From Modicisalibacter sp049808615 (GTDB lineage Bacteria; Pseudomonadota; Gammaproteobacteria; Pseudomonadales; Halomonadaceae): a DNA stretch of 11,419 bases. Location of the stretch: the NCBI RefSeq assembly GCF_049808615.1, contig NZ_JBNCAN010000043.1, positions 1 through 11,419 on the forward strand, given 5' to 3'. Shown piece by piece: positions 1-6,435 of this stretch; position 1 is the first letter of the stretch; each line of letters opens with the position of its first letter. Position numbers and translations under genes: made by a program. The notes under the pieces are model-generated. The model saw only the letters and a list, made by a program, of their open reading frames with translations, did no database searches and was not told the origin of the DNA.

Positions 1-17
1 AGGGTAGAATCGGTCAT
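1..17 (-). CDS. IS256-type transposase, putative first codons (partial)
   Basis: An ATG at 15-17 on the minus strand opens a frame reading M-T-D-S-T before the window ends. It lies 100 bp inside the IS end, a normal distance for IS256-family transposases, and from memory several members of the family start with Met-Thr-Asp. Only five codons are visible, so this is inferred from position rather than shown by homology. The start is immediately preceded by a long hairpin. If the element is in the other orientation, this is not a start. Confidence 0.3.
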
Positions 18-74
18 GGCGTATCCACTCGTGTTGATTGAGATCTTGGTCGTGATCAATCAACAGGATACGCC
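18..74. repeat. Long two-part inverted repeat (hairpin) inside IS256 end
   Basis: The outer arms GGCGTATCC (18-26) and GGATACGCC (66-74) are perfect complements. The inner arms TGTTGATTGA (32-41) and TCAATCAACA (56-65) are also perfect complements. The result is 19 paired positions with a 5-nt bulge (27-31) on one side and a 14-nt loop (42-55). There is no T-run, so it does not look like a Rho-independent terminator. On the minus strand the hairpin ends directly at the putative transposase ATG (15-17), so in a transcript reading in from outside it could hide the ribosome-binding region. Hairpins of that kind are known in other IS families, such as IS10. Confidence 0.7.
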
Positions 75-92
75 ACCCTTCCTACCTTCTCT

Positions 93-117
93 CATACACC
101 AGAAATCACCATAGCTC
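93..117 (-). repeat. Terminal inverted repeat of left IS256-type element
   Basis: This 25-bp end is similar to the reconstituted right-hand IS256 end (9181-9189 joined to 11173-11188), with about 19 of 25 identities. The outermost base is 117; the next base begins IS110-derived coding sequence. Confidence 0.55.
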
Positions 118-510
118 GTGGCGAAGCGCTTGATGACGCTACGGGGCATTGGACCGCTGACCGCCAGTGCACTGGCGGTGGCCAGGCGTTCCGCCGTGGC
201 CGGAACTTTGCCGCCTCACTGAGCCTGACACCCAGCACAGTACCGGTGTCGAGACCGCCTGCTGGGTATCAGCAAGCGCGGCGACAGCTACCTGCGCAAG
301 TTACAAGTTACTGGTGCATGGTGCCAGAGCAGTTTTCTGCCATGTGGGGCAACACAATGACAACCTGAGCCAGTGGATCAGGCTGTTGGCTACGCGCAAG
401 CCTACCAAGTTGCGGTTGTTGCCCTGGCCAACAGGACAGCACGACTCGAATGGGCGATCACGCGCCACGGCAGTGGCTATGACCCCGCGCTCGCGGCCCA
501 GGTCGCGTAA
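118..510 (+). pseudogene. IS110/IS1111-family transposase, C-terminal remnant, frameshifted
   Basis: This is the C-terminal half of an IS110-family (DEDD, RuvC-like) transposase, recognised by RLMTLRGIGPLTASAL (from 130) and then FRRGRNFAASLSLTPS, a LLGISKRGDSYLRK block, LLVHGARAVFCHVGQHN, LATRKPTK, and VALANRTARLEWAITRHG, with a natural stop TAA at 508-510. These blocks correspond to the Transposase_20 region with its helix-hairpin-helix-like GIGP motif. The blocks lie in different frames: a short loss near 180, a one-base loss near 248, a 7-bp tandem duplication (CAAGTTA twice, 297-310) and another shift near 405. The 5' part is missing because an IS256-type end abuts at 117. It is a dead fragment, and no complete protein can be made from it. 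Confidence 0.85.
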
Positions 511-774
511 CATCAACCCGCTGAGTTTAGGAATCTTTCACCGAGGCTACCTACCATCACGATTGCTGAGCATGCTGCAAGATGGCGAACAGGTTGAACC
601 GACGTCAGGAGACCTCTACCGGACGCTGTGCCATGAGAGCCCGTGTAAGCGATTGGGAACTGGCGTGCGGATAGCCTATCAGGGTCCGAGTAGGGGGCTT
701 GGTTCAGGTTCCCTGCATTGAGCGGAACGCGATAGCCAGTCAAAGCCATCAATGCTGCTCAAATGGCGTTAAGT
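511..774 (+). other. 3' non-coding tail of the IS110/IS1111 remnant
   Basis: This stretch follows the natural stop of the IS110-type transposase and ends at the next IS boundary; I see no credible gene in it. Members of the IS1111 group carry a long non-coding right end that specifies a guide (bridge/seeker) RNA, so this segment may be the remnant of such an RNA-coding end. The only structure I can point to is a 6-bp inverted repeat, GGGAAC (655-660) with GTTCCC (708-713). The assignment is by position and family knowledge, not by a recognised RNA fold. Confidence 0.4.
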
Positions 775-789
775 GTGCCTTTCAAAACC
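775..789 (+). repeat. IS5-family terminal inverted repeat (transposase 3' side)
   Basis: GTGCCTTTCAAAACC is the exact reverse complement of 1623-1637. It lies 7 bp inside the end of the OrfB stop codon region, so the repeat overlaps the last transposase codons, as in other compact IS5 elements. Confidence 0.85.
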
Positions 790-1252
790 GGCCTTGAAGT
801 TTGTTCAAACAGACCAGCGAACACCCCAGTAGCGTGAAGGCATAGTGAATATCGGTGCGGCGCTCATAGCGTATCGCTAATCGCCTCATCCGCCCCAACC
901 AGGCAAAAGTTCGCTCGACAACCCAGCGGTGGCGCCCGAGTCGTTGCCCGTCTTCCACGCCCCGACGAGCGATACGAGGCTGGATACCACGAGCCCGACA
1001 TGACCGGCGGCAGCGCCGATGATCGTAAGCCTTGTCTGCATGAAGCTTTCGAGGGCGACAACGAGGCCGCCCTGGTCGGCCCGATGACACTGGCTGCACG
1101 CTATCGAGCAAGGCTGCTAAAGGGACGCTGTCATGCATGTTGGCACCCGACAGCAGGACGGCCAAGGGAACGCCCTTGCGATCCGTCAGCAGGTGGCGCT
1201 TGGTGCCCGGTCTGCCCCGGTCCGTCGGGTTGGGGCCGATGGCCGAGCCCTC
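782..1252 (-). CDS. IS5/IS427-type transposase OrfB (made as OrfA-OrfB by -1 frameshift)
   Basis: This is the catalytic C-terminal part of the IS5-family transposase, in the -1 frame relative to OrfA. It continues from GAG at 1252 through EGSAIGPNPTDRG and LAVLLSGANMHDS (Met codon at 1165), then LHADKAYDH (second catalytic Asp), then RWVVERTFAWLGRMRRLAIR (catalytic Glu), and ends with LLGCSLVCLNKLQ. It adds 156 residues to the 112 contributed by OrfA. All three DDE residues are present in the fusion. An independent start at 1165 would lack the first Asp and could not be catalytic, so I favour synthesis by programmed frameshift rather than a broken gene. A simple one-base deletion that happens to sit in an A6G tract is the alternative. 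Confidence 0.85.
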   Translation of the reverse strand, partial: EGSAIGPNPTDRGRPGTKRHLLTDRKGVPLAVLLSGANMHDSVPLAALLDSVQPVSSGRPGRPRCRPRKLHADKAYDHRRCRRSCRARGIQPRIARRGVEDGQRLGRHRWVVERTFAWLGRMRRLAIRYERRTDIHYAFTLLGCSLVCLNKLQGRF

Positions 1253-1587
1253 TTTTTTGCCGGTACGGATGCGCTATCCATACAGGCCCGCTCCCAGTCG
1301 AGCTGATCGGCATGGTGAAGATGTTCCAGTAACGTCTGGTGCAGACGCTCCCAGACACCGGCCTCCTGCCAATCGCGCAGGCGGCGCCAACAGGTGACGC
1401 CTGAGCCGCAGCCCATCTCCTGCGGCAGCATCTCCCAAGGGATGCCTGAGCGCAGAACAAACAGGATGCCTGTCAGGGCGTCGCGGTTGGAGACGGGCGG
1501 CCGCCCACCACGCGGCTTGGGCTTCGGCGGTGGCAGCAGCGGCTCGACAATGGACCAGAGTTCATCGGATACGATCTTTTTAGCCAT
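1186..1587 (-). CDS. IS5/IS427-type transposase OrfA
   Basis: OrfA reads in zero frame for 133 codons from ATG (MAKKIVSDELWSIVEPLLPP) and supplies the N-terminal domain typical of IS427-type transposases: the DUF4096-like region (LWSIVEPLLPPPKPKPRGGR, GILFVLRSGIPWEMLP) and then W-R-R-L-R-D-W and ERACMDSASV, where the Asp is the first catalytic residue of the DDE triad. Near codon 109 it reads GCA AAA AAG, a canonical -1 slippery site. Without the shift, translation runs on for about 21 meaningless residues to a stop at 1186. With the shift it enters OrfB and gives a protein of about 268 residues, the normal size for a full IS427-type transposase. OrfA alone may act as an inhibitor, as known for other frameshifted IS elements. 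Confidence 0.9.
   Translation of the reverse strand: MAKKIVSDELWSIVEPLLPPPKPKPRGGRPPVSNRDALTGILFVLRSGIPWEMLPQEMGCGSGVTCWRRLRDWQEAGVWERLHQTLLEHLHHADQLDWERACMDSASVPAKKRARPSAPTRRTGADRAPSATC
1252..1258 (-). promoter_or_regulatory. Programmed -1 frameshift site A AAA AAG
   Basis: On the minus strand the codons GCA AAA AAG form the heptamer A-AAA-AAG in the frame required for tandem slippage, identical to the dnaX-type signal. Slipping back one base gives GAG GGC TCG and enters OrfB exactly. Downstream, GCCCC and GGGGC about 13 nt apart could form a stimulating stem. The heptamer is seen directly; its use is inferred. Confidence 0.75.
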
Positions 1588-1622
1588 ACCGAAAATCTAG
1601 GCATGGCTGAGGTTGCTTTCAA

Positions 1623-1637
1623 GGTTTTGAAAGGCAC
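1623..1637 (-). repeat. IS5-family terminal inverted repeat (transposase 5' side)
   Basis: This is the exact reverse complement of 775-789, 36 bp upstream of the OrfA start codon at 1587 on the minus strand. The outermost base is 1637. Confidence 0.85.
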
Positions 1638-1642
1638 TGTAA

Positions 1643-1724
1643 AAGGCGATGGGAAACACGGCGGTCTCAATGAAGGAGCTGGAGGACGAGAACCGCCGGC
1701 TCAAGAAGATGTACGCAGAGGAAC
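1643..1724 (+). pseudogene. IS3-family OrfA fragment
   Basis: A short fragment reads GKHGGL in one frame and then MKELEDENRRLKKMYAEER in another. This is the end of the HTH domain and the leucine-zipper segment of an IS3-family OrfA; intact relatives continue with a Lys-Ala-Glu helix. It begins just outside the IS5 right end and ends abruptly near 1724, so both sides are truncated. The matching 5' part of this OrfA is not on the other side of the IS5 element, so a deletion or rearrangement followed. Non-functional. Confidence 0.7.
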
Positions 1725-1728
1725 GGCA

Positions 1729-1888
1729 ACTGTTGCGTCGTTCGATTTCGCCCAGCAGGCCTCGCGGGTAGGCACCCAGGCGCGCTCAAGGGCAAAACAC
1801 CGATAGGATTTATCCTTGAGCAATGGCAGAAAGAGCCCGAGAAGTTTATGACGACCCGAACCATTACTTCACGGGACCAAACACGTAG
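1729..1888 (+). pseudogene. IS481-family transposase C-terminal remnant
   Basis: Successive frames read FDFAQQASRVGTQAR, then LKGKTPIGFILEQWQKEPEK (from 1785), then YDDPNHYFTGPNT and a stop TAG at 1886-1888. The pattern (aromatic-Asn/Asp-Phe-Ala, L-K-G-x-T-P, EQWxKEPExF, GxNT-stop) is the characteristic end of IS481-type integrase-core transposases. At least two frame changes are needed, one near 1784 and one at about 1850 where a T appears to be missing. Only the last 50 or so residues remain and no catalytic residue is present. It is not the missing half of the IS481 start at 9135, because order and orientation do not fit and the subgroup seems different. Confidence 0.65.
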
Positions 1889-2238
1889 TTACCGATCCGG
1901 ATGAGGGAAGCCCCCGGCAAACCGCTTCTGGCCGCCCGATATGGGAGCGGGGCTCTTCCTGCGAGAGGCGCTGCCGGCCGGCTAGAAATGAATGCAGTCG
2001 ACAAGCCATGGGGTACAGCGCCCGCTGCAGCACACTATCAAATGCAGGAAGAGGCTGGCAGTGCACGTGATGCCAAGCGACAGTGCATCATGCGCCAAAC
2101 GCTTTCTGTTCACACTGCCTATTGTGTGTATTGTCCGTTCCTAAGACATGAAGGAGGTAATAACAAAAGCGCTGCGCTCTCTAATATGGTTTTATATAAA
2201 GTTCAGGAAGCTCTTGAGTTGAAAGCTAGCCAGAAATG

Positions 2239-2253
2239 ATATTTTAAAAATAT
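2239..2253. promoter_or_regulatory. AT-only palindrome upstream of hyuA, possible operator
   Basis: ATATTTTAAAAATAT is a perfect palindrome with 7-bp arms around a central A, about 145 bp upstream of the hyuA start codon. Its position would suit a regulator site or a bent upstream promoter element. In AT-rich DNA such palindromes also arise by chance. Confidence 0.3.
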
Positions 2254-2385
2254 AGATATCAATTTTAGCTGAAAGGAGCTTTTTATAGAAGTTTCTATGT
2301 CGCTGCTATTCGTAAATTGATTTTAGAAGTAGTTAGAAATAAGAGATATATTGATCATGTTTTTTGCGATCTCGAATATAACAAC

Positions 2386-2392
2386 GTAGGAG
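2386..2392 (+). promoter_or_regulatory. Ribosome-binding site of hyuA
   Basis: GTAGGAG lies five T residues before the ATG at 2398. It fixes the start of hyuA at 2398 and argues against the longer in-frame TTG start at 2317, which has no such site. Confidence 0.75.
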
Positions 2393-2397
2393 TTTTT

Positions 2398-4443
2398 ATG
2401 TCTAAATTAAGAGTCGCCGTCGATGCCGGCGGAACCTTTACCGACGTCTGTATCTATCACGAAGATACTCAGGAATTCCGCGTCACCAAGGTTCCCTCTA
2501 CGCCAAGCAACCCCAAGCAGGCCGTGATCGATGGGATACGGCGTGGCGATATCGATCTATCGGACGTGGACCTGTTCTTCCATGGCACCACCGTTGCCAC
2601 TAATGCGCTGATTACCCGCCGCTTCCCCAGGGCAGCACTGGTCACCACCAAGGGCTTTCGCGATGTGATCGAGATTCGCGACGGCACCAAGGACAACCTC
2701 TGGGATGCCTACGAGGACGTGAGTGGACCCTACATTCGCCGTCGCGATCGTTTCGAGGTAACCGAGCGCGTCGACTACGCCGGTGAGGTGGTGACTCCGC
2801 TGGATGAAGAAGAGGCCCGCATCCTGGCTCGCAAGCTCAAGCGGCGTGGCGCCACCACGGTGGCGGTGTGCTTTATCAACTCCTATGCCAACGCCCAGAA
2901 CGAGAGGCGCATGAGAGAGATCCTCGAGGAGGAAGTTCCCGAGGCCAGCGTCTCCACGTCATCGGATATCCTGCCCGAGATATTCGAACATGACCGCTTC
3001 AATACCGCAGTGGCGAATACGGTGCTGGGTCCACTGGTGTCGGACTACGTCAAGCAGCTCGATGATGAGTTGAGTGCGGGTGGCTACGACAACGACCTGC
3101 TGCTGCTGCACTCTGGTGGTGGCTCGATGACCCCGGCCATGGCGAAGCACTTCCCGGTCCGTCTGGCAGCATCCGGTATCGCCGCGGGCGCGATCGCCGC
3201 CAAGCATATCGCCGAGCAGTGCGGTTATCAGAATGCTGTCGGGCTTGATATGGGGGGCACTTCCACAGATATCTCGCTGATCCATGACGGTGAGTTGCGC
3301 GTGACCAAGCAATGGGGAGTGGAGTATGGCCACCCCATCGTGTTCCCGAGCATCGAGGTGCTAACCGTCGGTGCCGGAGGCGGCTCCTTGGCACATATTG
3401 ATATCGCCGGTGCCCTGCGCAATGGCCCTCAGTCCGCGGGTGCCGACCCCGGCCCGGCCTGCTACGAGCGCGGCGGCTCGGAGCCTACCAATACGGATGC
3501 TAACCTGGCGCTGAACCGTCTGGGCACCGTCCTTGCGGGCGGCGCACTCGAACTGAACCGGGAAAAGGCGATCCAGGTCATCGAAGAGCGTATCGGCCAG
3601 CCGCTATCGCTGGATACGGCAGAGGCGGCACAGGCGATCATCAAGGTGGCGAATGCCAACATGGCCGATGCGGTGCGGCTGGTGTCGATCCGCCGTGGCT
3701 TGGACCCGCGGGATTTCGCCCTGATCGCCTTTGGCGGTGCCGGCGCCCTGCACGGTGCGGAGGTGGCCAAGGAGCTGGGTATCCCGGCGGTGATTGTGCC
3801 CCCCAACCCCGGGGTGACCTCGGCGATGGGGTGTCTGCTGGTTGATATCCAGCACGACCTCTCGATGATGTACACCGCGGCGGCGGATAGTGCCGATCTG
3901 GAAGATCTCAATCGCCATTTCCGGTCACTGGAAGATGAAGCGGTGGACCGGCTGCGCCACGAGGGCGTCGCTGATGCCGATGTGGTCCTGCAGCGTGGCA
4001 TCTCCATGCGTTATCAGGGGCAGTGGCGCTCTCTGCAGGTGGCGATGGGCAGTAGCGATGCGTCACTCGAGGGTACTATCGAGATGTTCCACCAGGAGCA
4101 TGAGCGGCAGTTTTCCTTCCGCCAGAATGCGCTCCCCGTCGAGATCTACCAGCTTCACCTGCGTGCCGTGGGCAAGACGCCCAAGCCGGAATTTCCGCGC
4201 AGCGAGCGGCAGCCTGGTGCTCAGGCAGAGCCTCATGCGCATCGTGAGGTCTACTTCGAGGGGCAGTGGCACCAGACGCCGGTCTACGACCGGACAACCC
4301 TGCCGGTAGGGTTCGAGTTTTCCGGTCCAGCGATCATCGACCAGCTGGACTCCACCACCGTGGTACCGCCCGATACGGTGGCGTCGATCGATGAGTGGAA
4401 GAATATTCGCATTCAACTGATTCAGCCGGAAGAGGAGGCATGA
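2398..4443 (+). CDS. hyuA: Hydantoinase/oxoprolinase family subunit A (HyuA-like)
   Basis: This 681-residue protein belongs to the HyuA/5-oxoprolinase family, ATP-dependent enzymes that open or carboxylate cyclic amides and some ketones together with a HyuB partner in the cytoplasm. It has the usual order of domains. An N-terminal Hydant_A_N domain carries a phosphate-binding DAGGTFTD (9-16) and FHGTTVATNA (61-70). The hydantoinase_A ATPase core carries LDMGGTSTD (283-291), VGAGGGS (324-330) and GPQSAGADPGPACY (343-356), followed by IAFGGAGALHG (443-453). A beta-rich C-terminal domain completes it. Length and motifs are complete. The start at 2398 has a good ribosome-binding site; an upstream TTG would add 27 residues unlike the family. 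Its stop is 2 nt before hyuB. The substrate (hydantoin, N-methylhydantoin, oxoproline, lactam or a carboxylation substrate) cannot be told from the sequence. GC-rich codon use contrasts with the AT-rich leader. Confidence 0.93.
   Translation: MSKLRVAVDAGGTFTDVCIYHEDTQEFRVTKVPSTPSNPKQAVIDGIRRGDIDLSDVDLFFHGTTVATNALITRRFPRAALVTTKGFRDVIEIRDGTKDNLWDAYEDVSGPYIRRRDRFEVTERVDYAGEVVTPLDEEEARILARKLKRRGATTVAVCFINSYANAQNERRMREILEEEVPEASVSTSSDILPEIFEHDRFNTAVANTVLGPLVSDYVKQLDDELSAGGYDNDLLLLHSGGGSMTPAMAKHFPVRLAASGIAAGAIAAKHIAEQCGYQNAVGLDMGGTSTDISLIHDGELRVTKQWGVEYGHPIVFPSIEVLTVGAGGGSLAHIDIAGALRNGPQSAGADPGPACYERGGSEPTNTDANLALNRLGTVLAGGALELNREKAIQVIEERIGQPLSLDTAEAAQAIIKVANANMADAVRLVSIRRGLDPRDFALIAFGGAGALHGAEVAKELGIPAVIVPPNPGVTSAMGCLLVDIQHDLSMMYTAAADSADLEDLNRHFRSLEDEAVDRLRHEGVADADVVLQRGISMRYQGQWRSLQVAMGSSDASLEGTIEMFHQEHERQFSFRQNALPVEIYQLHLRAVGKTPKPEFPRSERQPGAQAEPHAHREVYFEGQWHQTPVYDRTTLPVGFEFSGPAIIDQLDSTTVVPPDTVASIDEWKNIRIQLIQPEEEA
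4428..4438 (+). promoter_or_regulatory. Ribosome-binding site of hyuB inside the end of hyuA
   Basis: GGAAGAGGAGG overlaps the last hyuA codons. Its AGGAGG core (4433-4438) is 7 nt before ATG 4446 but only 1 nt before ATG 4440, which decides for 4446 as the hyuB start. Confidence 0.75.
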
Positions 4444-4445
4444 TC

Positions 4446-6413
4446 ATGGCACATACCAATAAGGATAACGCTCTCGATCCGGTCACCTTCGAAGTCCTCA
4501 AGAACGCCTTCGCCACCAGCGTCGACCTGATGAGCGAGCAGATTCTGCGCACCTGCTACTCCTTCGTCATCTACTCGCGTGACTTCTCCTCCGCGTTGTG
4601 CGATGCCCAGGGCAACACGGTCATGCAGGGCAGCGGCGACATCGCGGTACACGTCGGCACCCTGCACTTTCAGTGTAAGGCGGTACTCGAGGAGTTTGCA
4701 GGCGATATTCACCCCGGTGATGTCTTTGCCATCAACGACCCCTATCGTGGCGGCACGCACCTCAACGACGTCAGCTTCATTCGCCCGATCTTTTCCGAAG
4801 GGGAAATCATCGGCTTTGCCCAGAACAAGGGGCACTGGGCGGATATCGGCGGTAGTGTGCCGGGCTCTTTCGACGTCAACGCCAGTACCCACTTCAGCGA
4901 GGGGCTTCGCATCACGCCGGTACGCGTCTGGCGGGAAGGCGTCTTCCTGCACGATGTCGCTCAGCTGCTGGTCTCCAACACCCGCGCTCCGGCTCAGGCC
5001 CTGGGAGACCTGCAGGCCCAGGCAGAGGCCACGGCGGTCTGTGAGCGTGAGGTTCTCCGCCTGGTCGACAAGTACTCCAAGGCCACCGTGGTGGCTGCCA
5101 TGCAGGAGACCCAGGACTATGTCGAGCGGGTCGTACTCAAGAGCCTGGCGGGAATGCCCAAGGGCGAGTGGGAGACGGTCGACTATATCGATGCCGACCC
5201 TGCGCTGGGCGAGGGGATGGTGCCGATTCGCATTAAGCTGACGCTGGATGGCAGCGGCATTCACTATGACCTGTCGGGGTCGGCGCCTGCGGTTTCCACC
5301 TTTCTCAACTCCAGCTATGGCACGACCCACTCCGCCATCTACGCGGGTACTAAGACCTTCTTCCCCGATGTTCCGCTCAACTCCGGTTTCTATCGTGCGG
5401 TGACGGCCAATATCGGTGAAGAAGGCAGCGTGGTGAACGCGGGCTGGCCCCATGCGGTCACCGGCTTCTGCTCCGGTCCCTACGAGAAGGTCATGAACGG
5501 TATCTTCGAGCTGTGGAGCGGGGTCATGCCGGAGCGTGCCATGGCCTGTGCCTTCAACCTGGAGTACCTGTTGATCGGCGGTAATGATGGGCGTACCGGC
5601 AGCGGCGACTACTTTATGTGGTACGACTGGATGGCCGGCGGCTGGGGCGGGCGTCAGACCAAGGACGGCTCGTCGGCCACTTCGCCGGTATTCGGCACCG
5701 GGCTAGCCGTTCAGCCGGTGGAGGGGCAGGAGAGGCTGAATCCCGTGCTGACAATGTGCCACGAGATCAGCATGGACTCGGCCGGGCCAGGCCGCTTTCG
5801 TGGCGGCTGCGGTGTCGAGAAGGGGGGCAAGCTTACTCAGGTCGACAAGACGGTGATGAGTTACTGCTGTGACCGCGGCCGTTCGGTGACCTGGGGGGTG
5901 AATGGTGGCCTGCCCTCCGTGCCCCACGGGGTGTGGATCAATAAGGGAATGCCGGATGAGAAGTACTTGGGGGCCACCTTTTCGAACGTGACGGTACGCT
6001 CCGGAGATACCTTCACGCGTCCCTCGGCGGGTGGCGGTGGCTTCGGTGACCCGCTGGAGCGCGATGCACAAGCGGTGCTGGAGGATGTGATCGATGGCTA
6101 TGTATCCGTCGAGCGCGCCGAGTGTGACTATGGCGTGGTGATCCAGGTTAACGATCCTGATATCGATGACTATTCGATCGACGCAGAGCGAACCGTCAGG
6201 GCTCGCGAGTGGATCCGGACAAATCGGCGGGAGTGGCTGCAGACACCACCCGAGGACGTTGCCAAGCAGTATCGAGATGGCGAGCTGAATGTCCTGGATG
6301 TGATTCGTCGCTACGGCGTGGTGCTGGACTGGGGCACCGGCGAGCTGCTGGAGAAGTCCACTCGACAGTATCGTGACTCGCTGGCCAAGCGCTCATCCAG
6401 TTATTGGACGTGA
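4446..6413 (+). CDS. hyuB: Hydantoinase/oxoprolinase family subunit B (HyuB-like)
   Basis: This 655-residue protein is a complete HyuB (Hydantoinase_B) subunit, the partner of the upstream HyuA in an ATP-dependent amidohydrolase or carboxylase complex. Visible family signatures are DPVTFEVLKN at the N-terminus (11-20), YSRDFSSALCDAQGN (43-57), the probable metal-binding NDPYRGGTHLND (97-108), NKGHWADIGG (127-136), a FRGGCG segment mid-way, the glycine-rich PSAGGGGFGDP followed by LERD, and a C-terminal SSSYW close to the usual end of the family. The GHWADIGG form replaces the more common HHADIGG; this occurs in a sub-branch known to me, so it is a subgroup marker rather than damage. Translational coupling with hyuA is likely, with 2 nt between the stop and this start and the ribosome-binding site inside hyuA. 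An ATG at 4440 overlaps the hyuA stop but is too close to the ribosome-binding site. Confidence 0.93.
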   Translation: MAHTNKDNALDPVTFEVLKNAFATSVDLMSEQILRTCYSFVIYSRDFSSALCDAQGNTVMQGSGDIAVHVGTLHFQCKAVLEEFAGDIHPGDVFAINDPYRGGTHLNDVSFIRPIFSEGEIIGFAQNKGHWADIGGSVPGSFDVNASTHFSEGLRITPVRVWREGVFLHDVAQLLVSNTRAPAQALGDLQAQAEATAVCEREVLRLVDKYSKATVVAAMQETQDYVERVVLKSLAGMPKGEWETVDYIDADPALGEGMVPIRIKLTLDGSGIHYDLSGSAPAVSTFLNSSYGTTHSAIYAGTKTFFPDVPLNSGFYRAVTANIGEEGSVVNAGWPHAVTGFCSGPYEKVMNGIFELWSGVMPERAMACAFNLEYLLIGGNDGRTGSGDYFMWYDWMAGGWGGRQTKDGSSATSPVFGTGLAVQPVEGQERLNPVLTMCHEISMDSAGPGRFRGGCGVEKGGKLTQVDKTVMSYCCDRGRSVTWGVNGGLPSVPHGVWINKGMPDEKYLGATFSNVTVRSGDTFTRPSAGGGGFGDPLERDAQAVLEDVIDGYVSVERAECDYGVVIQVNDPDIDDYSIDAERTVRAREWIRTNRREWLQTPPEDVAKQYRDGELNVLDVIRRYGVVLDWGTGELLEKSTRQYRDSLAKRSSSYWT

Positions 6414-6435
6414 TATTGCGATCGCTAACGTGAAC

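Larger units (their letters stand above)
1..117 (-). mobile_element. IS256-family element, probable left end (rest outside window)
   Basis: The end at 93-117 reads, from the outer tip inward on the minus strand, GAGCTATGGTGATTTCTGGT then GTATG. It matches the IS256-family end at the other side of the window (9181-9189 plus 11173-11188, once the intron is removed) at about 19 of 25 positions, with shared GAG.TAT, TCTGGTG and ATG blocks. Directly beyond position 117 an IS110-type transposase reading frame begins in mid-gene, as expected if this element inserted there. A possible transposase start codon lies at 15-17 on the minus strand, so the element would run leftward out of the window. The opposite orientation (a right end) cannot be excluded because only 117 bp are visible. 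Confidence 0.55.
775..1637 (-). mobile_element. IS5-family (IS427-type) insertion sequence, apparently complete
   Basis: The element is 863 bp long, bounded by perfect 15-bp inverted repeats GTGCCTTTCAAAACC (775-789) and its complement (1623-1637). It contains two minus-strand transposase frames joined by a slippery heptamer, the standard IS427-type layout. Both frames appear full length and all catalytic residues are visible, so it may still be active. I could not define a target duplication: the left neighbour is IS110-derived and the right neighbour is IS3-derived, so the surroundings have been rearranged or the element landed at an existing junction. Confidence 0.88.
1889..2397. other. 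Gene-free leader of the hyu operon, AT-rich in its second half
   Basis: No open frame here has a credible start and recognisable content. Positions 1889-2100 are GC-rich like the rest of the window and may be decayed mobile DNA. From about 2155 to 2397 the sequence is strikingly AT-rich, with runs such as TTTTAAAAATATAGATATC. This segment must hold the hyuA promoter and 5' untranslated region unless transcription enters from the IS remnants. Possible -35-like hexamers (TTGAGT at 2214) occur, but no convincing -35/-10 pair stands out, so none is called. A palindrome at 2239-2253 is listed separately. Confidence 0.6.

Noticed and set aside
2148..2222. 24-codon ATG frame upstream of hyuA (MKEVITKALRS...)
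   Set aside because: There is no ribosome-binding site ahead of it; the AGGAGG falls inside the frame. No other support.
2317..2397. N-terminal extension of hyuA from a TTG codon (27 extra residues)
   Set aside because: It is AT-rich, unlike the family N-terminus, and has no ribosome-binding site, while ATG 2398 has GTAGGAG at good spacing and begins the conserved DAGGTFTD region.
4395..4445. Longer hyuB starting at 4395, or at ATG 4440
   Set aside because: 4395 lies inside hyuA without a suitable site; 4440 is only 1 nt from AGGAGG. 4446 has proper spacing and matches the family N-terminus.
4422..5453. 343-codon minus-strand open frame opposite hyuB
   Set aside because: It is a shadow of hyuB caused by high-GC codon use; no motif.
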